Assembly (NCBI GenBank): GCA_000827495.1
Contig: KN817526.1
Location: 372,001-436,000 of the forward strand
Reading direction: 5' to 3'
DNA length: 64,000 bases
Source of the DNA: Hypholoma sublateritium FD-334 SS-4
Lineage: Eukaryota; Basidiomycota; Agaricomycetes; Agaricales; Strophariaceae
The notes beneath the pieces are model-generated. The model searched no databases. It had not been told where the DNA came from and saw only the letters and a program-made list of their open reading frames with translations. The position numbers and the translations under genes were made by a program. Every line of letters starts with the position of its first letter. Position 1 is the stretch's first letter. Positions 57,305 to 64,000 of this stretch are shown here, piece by piece.

Positions 57305-58788
57305 GACCTGGGCTTCTAGATGAGACAGGATGGGATAGTAATGGGAGTGGGAGTATTATTGTGCGTGTACGATAAATAATCAGGATTTTCTAATGGGTTA
57401 TTGGTTCTCTACTGCGACGGGTCCCGCCTTGGGGATGTAGGTTGCACGCTCAGAGCTGGGAAGGGCGCAGTCTAGGCACACGAGACTCGTTCCGTCTGCG
57501 TGGCAATTCTTCACACACCGAGCACACCAAGGATGTCTTTCCCTTGTTGTCGCCGTTTCTTAACCGTTTCACCGTAAATGCGACGGTAGGCTGGCTATGG
57601 AACAGCTCCACAGGCCTAGCAGTAATCTATCAGTCATGAAGCCTTTCTCTTCTGTTTCCAGTCCGAGAGTGATGCGTAAGTCAAATGTCCGGACGTCTCT
57701 GTGTTGCACTGACCCCATACGCACCTGCCAGGGTAGGCAACGTTGCCTAAATCGGACATAGAATCACAGATGACCTCGGCCTTATCGATTTCTGATCATC
57801 ACTCTTTCTTTCTGTTGGCGGCTCTGGACTGGGGAACGAAATATCAACCATGAACATTGGAGTCGCATGCACGCCCCATCGCAGTCTGGACACCAGCTCG
57901 ACTGGACCGATTATCGAGGTTAGGGCTTGGTCGGGAACCAACAGTAACAGTGCTATGTCGCGAACTGACAACCTTCAGTTTCTACCGCAGAAGCAGTACA
58001 CAAACGGCGATGTCAGCAAATTTAGGCATATCCCTGGCGATGCACATCTGACATCCGTCATCAGGACGAAGCCCGAGATAGATTACTGCCCAGTGTCAGC
58101 CTGATGATGCCCGTAAAGCATGGAGGGCGACTCAAGCACCACGTCGTGTGAGATACCAATAACGGTGTACATACTCTGAATAATGCGATGTTCAGACAGA
58201 GAGTACATGCATCGCCCATTGGCAGCGGATCTCCGTGAAGTCTGCGGGGAGCCTTTTGTAGGCATTCAAGCAACATCTTGGCCATCACATGCATCACATC
58301 AGAGCGTACCGACAGGGCGTGTAAATTTAGGCGCGCCCGACGGATCGATCACGATTCAACATATTGTGCAACGGCGCAACGAGATGCCACACGCTGTTCA
58401 GAAATGTATCGCGGACGAAGCACAGGGTGCGTTATAAATGCACGTCGCGAGTCTTGGCTTTTCTAGTGCTGGTCTCTCTTTCTTTTGTCTGCCTTTCTCC
58501 CTGTTTTCTCTCTTTTTCTTTCTTCCCTTTGTTTTGTCCGATTATAACCAGAGGGGTACTACTTACTTCAAGGTAAGCGTGATTAAGATTGAGATAACTG
58601 ACATCACTCATCTATTAATTTGCGCTTTCTGATTCAGTTCGCCGCTCCAATCGACTCGTCCTTGTCTTCCAATCTCTCCTGTACACATCTTGTCTATCTC
58701 TTCCTTCTTGGGAACCATTGCAGTCTGCATTGTCCCCCCTGTATGATTATTTAAAGACGTCTTTCATTCCAAATATCACACCACCTCA
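57305..58788. other. Intergenic, no gene recognised
   Basis: About 1.5 kb between CAP10 and the receptor gene. Overlapping 60-84 codon ORFs on both strands around 57750-58440 have no domain. A pyrimidine tract at 58480-58550 and a TATTTAAAGA box near 58747 are likely part of the receptor promoter. Confidence 0.5.
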
Positions 58789-60383
58789 ATGACCACATCC
58801 TCCTCCGCCAATATAGCACCCTCCACGATCCATTACGATGGCAGCGAAACGGCGGGAGTCACAGTACGTCTAGCACATTATGATTTGGATATAGCTTGAC
58901 AAGCCACTGTTATATAAGTTAGTTGCGCTCACGGCGCTAAGCTCTATCCTGGCCATATTCTACCTTTTCGCTGTATGTCGAAATATATCTTGCGAGATCT
59001 AGCGCTCTCGGCTAAGTACCTGTCGATCTAAAGGTCCAGCGTCCAAAAGCGAAGACTTTCAAAACAACCCACATATTCGGATATTTCATGTGCCTCCTTG
59101 CAGGCAATGTCATCCAGACGGCGGGCACAGTGATTGATTTTGAATGGATTGCTAGGCGGGGTGCTGTAGATGGATTTGCGTGCAGCCTTCAAGGTTCGTA
59201 ATAGAGAACACCCCTCCACCATTCCTAATATTTAAACTTCGCAGGTGGTCTGAAACAAGCGGGAGATTTGAGCGCCTCATTTTGGTATGTTTAATAAACC
59301 GTCACTGGAAATTTGCCTTTTGAATCGTGTCCTGATTTGTATCAGGTCGCTCATTATTTCTGTCCACATCTTCCTCCTTTTGTTCTTCCAGATCCGATCC
59401 AACCAAGCGGCATTCATCACGGTTATTGTCGTGACATGGAGTTTGGTTCTGCTGATTGTCCTCGTCGGGCGTTTTGCTATTCAGAAGGAAGACTTGGGGT
59501 CTTACTTCGGAATTTCGGGGCAATGGTACGGTGGTCGGCCAGCTTCGAGCGAGGCCTAATTTATCTTCCTTGTTACAGGTGTTGGATTAGCGGAAACTAC
59601 CAGCAAGAGAGGATATTCCTCGAATGCTTTTTTGTGGGTGATCCGGTCGACGTCAGAGGCATGATCTTAATCTGGTCGTTGTCTAATGCAGGAACTCCTC
59701 ACTATCGCAATTAGTTTTGTCCTGTATACCCTTATTCTTCTTCGCGTTCGTGGGAGCACAGTCATCAGTAAGAATAAGATTTAGGCCTTTGATTGAATGC
59801 TAAAGGTTTTCACCTGACAGGTATTGGGGTTACTGGGATCAATCGCTCAATGCTCGAAATTGCGAGGAAAATGATTTGGTATCCAGTGCGTCGACATTTT
59901 TTCGTCTTGGATAAACATCTCAGGCCGCCATAGGTATCCTACACGGCCATTATGCTACCGATGACCCTGATTCGCATCCTCCAATTCAAATACAACGTGC
60001 CATTCGTCCTGATCACGATCTCGGGCATCGTGCTCAACTCTATGGGTACGAGATCGACCCCGTGCATCTTCGTTCAGATATGCTGATTCCTTGCTATTTT
60101 TCAAGGGCTAGTCAATGCAATACTTGTTATATATATTTCAAGAGCATTCAAACGGCTGGACAAGGGCATTCTGCCCCAAACATCCGAGCTTCACCGCGAA
60201 TACGGTGGCTCAATGGACGTACTCAGGGACCCTCCGAGGGGCTCTCCCGCATTCGAGCAGGAAGATAAACATAGCCTGGACGATTCCCTCGCTGTCAGAG
60301 TGGATCTACCTATCGTCCCTGCTGGTACCTATGTGGCGCCAGATTCGTGGAAAACCTCGTCTCCTGGAGGCAGGAAATATTAG
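58789..60383 (+). CDS. Seven-transmembrane receptor, Git3/cAMP-receptor-like class
   Basis: About ten small exons splice to a seven-helix protein. TM1 is LVALTALSSILAIFYLFAV, TM2 HIFGYFMCLLAGNVIQTAG, TM3 LSASFWSLIISVHIFLLLFF, TM4 FITVIVVTWSLVLLIVLVG, TM5 ELLTIAISFVLYTLILL, TM6 MIWYPVSYTAIMLPMTLIRI and TM7 VLITISGIVLNSMGLVNAIL. The extracellular Cys before TM3 (FACSLQG) and the loop CWISGNYQQERIFLECFF are typical of the Dictyostelium cAR/fungal Git3-like group. The cytoplasmic tail continues ISRAFKRLDKGILPQTSELH and ends SPGGRKY at TAG 60381-60383. Such receptors couple nutrient or chemical signals to G-alpha/cAMP; the ligand is unknown. Confidence 0.86.
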
Positions 60384-60546
60384 TGAGCGGAACGAGAGCT
60401 GACTTGTAGACGACTTTGGGATCAACAAGACTTGGACTTGGGCGTACGATTGCTAGGAGATGGAAGGAGATGGAGTATTGCATCGGACAGTATATCCCTC
60501 GTTTGACGGACAATTGCCATATTATGAATCTTGTACATTTGAATTT

Positions 60547-62840
60547 TTACAGTTTGTAGCCACGTCCTGCAGAAGGTCTCGCCTCGAGACCGTGTAAGGC
60601 CTGCTTAGATGCGGAAAGCTGGGGTAATAGGTGTCCATATACATGGGAAACCCACTAAAGGCAATATGATCGTCAATACGGACCATGAGGACGCCGGGGA
60701 CACTGTGGACGCGACTCACTTCACACACTAAAGGCCTGGTGTCTCTAGGATCAATGATCTCTTCTATCCCGAACTGATTCGCTGTTTTAGTCGGACTGCG
60801 GACATCTTCAAACTTCGCCAGCAACTCGTTCATCAACTTGTCTCTGGCTTCGGGTGAGCCGGTTGCGTCGAGTCGGCGTTTATATGCAGCTTCAATGCCC
60901 CCTTCAAGAGGTAAGCTTCCCCAGTCTCCCGACGGCCTGGGGAGCGTTGAAATTTAGAAATGAGTTAAAATGACACATCGTGGCTCACGGTGACGTACCA
61001 AGAGACGCGAGTCGTTGCCCCGTCGTCGGGGTCTGCAAATGCACCCCCCGCCACGCCAAAAGCCCGACGTAGAATGACAGTATAGATAGGGATTGTTGCT
61101 TGGTACAAGGCAGCCATGGCCGAGGCGCCATGACGGATGGTTGCCGTGCGCTCTGCAATTGATCCTATAGCAGAAAATTGGAGATGGGTTGTTGATAAGA
61201 AAATTCATGAGTACCGATTGCAAAGCCAGGTTGGTCGACAAGGTTTATGATAGGGAGGCTGAAAGGGACACCGGTGAGCCAAATGGCTGTCGTCTGAAGC
61301 TGCTCTCGTACCCGAAGTGGTTGCACAAAGTCAGGAATTTAGCTGTTTTTTGACTTCCAAGCGCATCGATTGCACCTGAGATTGATATGCAATTAGTTTT
61401 GGGATAGCTATCTAACTTCCAGAATACTGGCCTCCGTTTACCATACAATCACTTGTCAATATTCCGACGGGGTAGCCCGTAAGCCTGGCGAATCCAGTCA
61501 CAATAGATCTGCCCCACGTTTGCCCAATCTCGAAGAAGGACGATACTTCATTGTAAGGGTTACCATCGACGTCTACAATTAACTTCACGAGCTTGCGAAT
61601 GTCATAGGGTCTTGCTCGTCGCCGTGGAATAATGCGGAGCAATTCTTCCTCTCTGCGATGAGCCGGGTCGGTAGACTCTGTGACATATGGAAGGTCGAAG
61701 ATGGACGAGGGAAGATATGAGAGGAATGCGCGAATCTGCAAGAACGCATCCTGCTCAGATGTGGCTACGTTGTCGACTGTTCCGTTGGTCGCGTGGATCT
61801 CCCACCCACCGAGAGCCTCCTTCGACAGATCTTCGAATGTCGCCTGTTTGACGACCGGGGGACCCGCTGCAAATAATTGACTCAGACCCATAACCATGAC
61901 ACTGGTATATATGGTCAGATACTAGCTTGTATAAAACATAAATTATTTTTATACCTGAAATGGCTGATGGCTGTTTTCGCGGCGGCGACCTACAACGGGC
62001 CCTAGTAAGGCAGATACGACGGGAACCACGGCAAGGGCATCCATGCTTCTACCAAGTCCCGCTAAGCCGGGAATATATGTAGCTCCAAGTGTTAGGTCTA
62101 TGGTGAATGGATTAATCATTGCGTGTCATGTATAGGACCGAATAACTCACAGGTGGCCACACTGCCCCCTCCGCTTGAGCCATCCAGGAGTCTGATCTAA
62201 AGAATGCAAAAGTTTAGCAGGTTCTGGGTTCATTCCAAACGACGTACCAGGGGGACCCTTGCCCTCATTGCTAAGGTCTATATTTACGATCAGAGCCAGT
62301 CAGTTATCGCTCTAGATTCAAGGTACCTCGCCATAAGGAGCCTTCATCCCAATGCCACCATCTGCATGCCCGCCGCGCACACTGAAATCATCGGCTGTAA
62401 CGAAAACTTTTCGGGCTCTGATTTTCCCCCATCCCGTTACAGAATTTCTGTGGAATACAGAAAGCGTTCAGAGTTACATTTGCTATACCGATTAGCAGAA
62501 CCTACGCGGGAACGAAAGACTCTAACCCCCTGTTTTCATTGGTCACAGGCCTCCCCGTAATTGAGCCCACTTCAACAAACGATTCAGGGTCCAGTAAGGC
62601 AGATATTCGTTCGCGGACCCATAATTTGTTATTCGCCTTTTGTCGGATATATCCAGGGTCTGTGACGTTCGGAGCGTGTATGAGGCGTTGCTGAGCTCTT
62701 ATTTCCTCCAAAGGTTGCTTTCAAAGTCCAAAGCAATTGTCGTCAGCTATACTGTGTAAGGCTGCTTCCATGATATGTACCTCCCAGCTGGAGCCGTCAT
62801 CTTTCGGTTGTTTCTTTCGGAACGAAGTATTGGAAGGCAT
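60547..62840 (-). CDS. Acyl-CoA carboxylase carboxyltransferase subunit (apparent frameshift)
   Basis: A many-exon gene starting at ATG 62838-62840 (MPSNTSFRKKQ). It encodes a carboxyltransferase of the acetyl/propionyl-CoA carboxylase beta family: KLWVRERISALLDPESFVEVGS, FVTADDFSVRGGHADGG, RLLDGSSGGGSVATY, LSQLFAAGPPVVKQATFEDL, GGWEIHATNGTVDNVA, IIPRRRARPYDIRKL, DALGSQKTAKF, NLVDQPGFAIGS, RRAFGVAGGAFADP, WGSLPLEGGIEAAY and FGIEEIIDPRDTRPLVCEWV. The frame is broken near 61990: GPVVG and AAKTAISHF are contiguous in homology, but 2 nt appear to be missing and no plausible intron fits. Another junction (after CMVNG) needs a GC donor. All else is intact, so sequencing error or a very recent mutation is likely. 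It is divergent from the biotin-carboxylase gene. Confidence 0.85.
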
Positions 62841-63103
62841 TCTAGATGTTAAACTGAATCTGTGCGTCAAGAAGACCTGGAAATCCTAGGTAGATCGCAG
62901 CCTGCTAGAAGTGCTACTTGCGGGCACTAGACTGCATCCAAGTGTGGTCCCTGACTGTACGGTGAGTTGAACGTTCTACGGAAAACATCGGCTCGTACAG
63001 TTACCGGAAACGACCCACGATATTTCCAAGTTCATACTATACCCCGCATTTCAGTCGCCGACAAACCAGACACTTCCAGTTTCCCTCGAGCAGCCGTGAG
63101 TCG
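62841..63103. promoter_or_regulatory. Bidirectional promoter of the carboxylase gene pair
   Basis: 263 bp separate the start codons of the divergently transcribed carboxyltransferase and biotin-carboxylase genes. No coding sequence is present; it presumably drives both genes. Confidence 0.6.
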
Positions 63104-64000
63104 ATGACGATGCATAAATTGTTGGTGGCCAACAGAGGCGAAAGTGAGTGACCGTCACCATCACTGTTTGGCGTCCCATCGAGCGACGCAGCCAAACGAT
63201 CGACGTGTTTTGAATCTTGATCCACAACTCCCATCACAGTTGCAATCCGCATTTTACGTTCTGCGAACGAGCTCGGATGGAACACCGTAGCCATCTACAC
63301 CGACGACGATGGATCTCATGCAACCTATGCTAAAGAAGCAGTTAAACTCGAGAGCGTCGATGGTTTCTTGAACGCCGAAACCATTGCGAAGATTGCGACA
63401 AGGTGAGTATTCTCAGCACATATCCATTGAATGATGCATAACGGAGCGAATATCATCAGCAAGAAATGTACACATTTACATCCCGGCTATGGCTTTTTGA
63501 GCGAGAGCCCAGCGCTTCCCCTAGCACTTGCGAAGGCGGGCTCAGTCGTCTTCATTGGCCCTTGCCTCGAAACTCTACAAATAGCCTCCGACAAAATGCT
63601 ATCAAGGAATCTAGCCACTTCTCTTGGCGTGAAGGTTGCTCCCGGTTTACTTGTCAATTGTGTCGCAGATATTCGTGCGTTCGCGCAAGGCGTTGGCTAT
63701 CCTGTCATAATCAAGGCGCTCGACGGGGGTGGGGGACGCGGAATACGAGTAGTGGACTCGGAGGCTAGTGCAGATGAGGCACACAAAAGGTCAGGACGTC
63801 ACCTAAAATTCGTTGGCTAGATATTTACAATTATCACCCTTTAGGACTCTAGGAGAGAGTCCGTCGAAACAGGTATTCGTAGAACAAGCCCTGACTGGTC
63901 CCGGGTGGAAACATATTGAAGTACAAATCATCGGAGATGGGATATCTGTGAATCATCTATGGGAGAGGGAATGCAGTGTCCAGCGCAGGTGAGCAACCTT
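63104..64000 (+). CDS. Biotin carboxylase subunit, 5' part (runs off the window)
   Basis: The start MTMHKLLVANRGE is joined across an intron to IAIRILRSANELGWNTVAIYTDDD, the N-terminal biotin-carboxylase domain. Another intron leads to CTHLHPGYGFLSESPALPLALAKAG, then FIGPCLETLQIASDKMLSRNLA. The ATP-grasp glycine loop IIKALDGGGGRGIRVVDS is next, followed across a further intron by VFVEQALTGPGWKHIEVQIIGDG. This enzyme half carboxylates biotin with ATP and bicarbonate. The biotin-carrier domain is beyond the window, so it cannot be said whether it is on this chain. Head-to-head placement with a carboxyltransferase gene suggests the two subunits form one acyl-CoA carboxylase. Confidence 0.9.

Noticed and set aside
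57750..58440. Overlapping small ORFs on both strands between CAP10 and the receptor
   Set aside because: No domain, no consistent splice sites and no codon bias distinguishing one frame.
61960..62005. 19-nt intron (gtcgcc...aaacag) to repair the carboxyltransferase frame
   Set aside because: Far below the minimum size of spliceosomal introns seen in this window (about 50 nt) and would delete conserved residues.

Overview
The window is nuclear DNA of a filamentous basidiomycete, most likely an Agaricomycete. Short 45-70 nt GT-AG introns interrupt nearly every gene. The gene set is typical of mushrooms: BTB proteins, a CAP10 (GT90) glycosyltransferase, SREBP, a short tyrosinase, a Git3/cAR-like receptor and MOV10/SDE3-type helicases. 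A tRNA-Val with a canonical 11-nt intron is also present. I found no bacterial operon structure, CRISPR array or viral genes.

Layout. 1-1752: two tandem BTB/POZ genes (the first cut by the window edge) and tRNA-Val(UAC). 2438-4004: a secreted-type single-pass membrane protein. 4198-4959: a 762-bp non-autonomous DNA transposon with 9-bp target duplications; a second copy in the opposite orientation lies at 41977-42738. 6487-8267: a PH-less oxysterol-binding protein. 8776-15749: a same-strand cluster of three D-amino-acid-oxidase paralogues with a fumarase/aspartase-superfamily lyase between the first two. 16163-19150: a fungal SREBP (bHLH, two membrane segments, C-terminal regulatory region). 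19630-22438: aminopeptidase P with 18 introns and a 7-nt micro-exon. 22816-30381: two tandem zinc-finger SF1 RNA helicases. 30528-31139: a LIM protein. 32037-34105: aspartate kinase. 34718-35962: secreted tyrosinase. 36492-41431: a large EF-hand/ZZ-finger protein. 42808-43292: Pmp3. 43881-44794: a TPMT-family methyltransferase. 47292-49571: a bZIP factor. 51017-53367: an unrecognised disordered protein. 55224-57304: CAP10. 58789-60383: a seven-TM receptor. 60547-64000: a divergent pair encoding the carboxyltransferase and biotin-carboxylase halves of an acyl-CoA carboxylase.

Functional links. The strongest candidate for an undescribed system is the DAO-lyase-DAO-DAO cluster. Three oxidases with matching intron positions and no visible peroxisomal PTS1 sit with a PcaB/ADSL-type lyase whose usual bacterial role (carboxymuconate cycloisomerisation) is done in fungi by an unrelated enzyme. 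A pathway in which the lyase releases an amino acid or amine that the oxidases deaminate is possible but is inference. The carboxylase pair shares a 263-bp divergent promoter and probably forms one holoenzyme; its carboxyltransferase carries an apparent 2-bp frameshift. All exon joins were made by eye from splice consensus and protein-family continuity, so individual junctions may be off.
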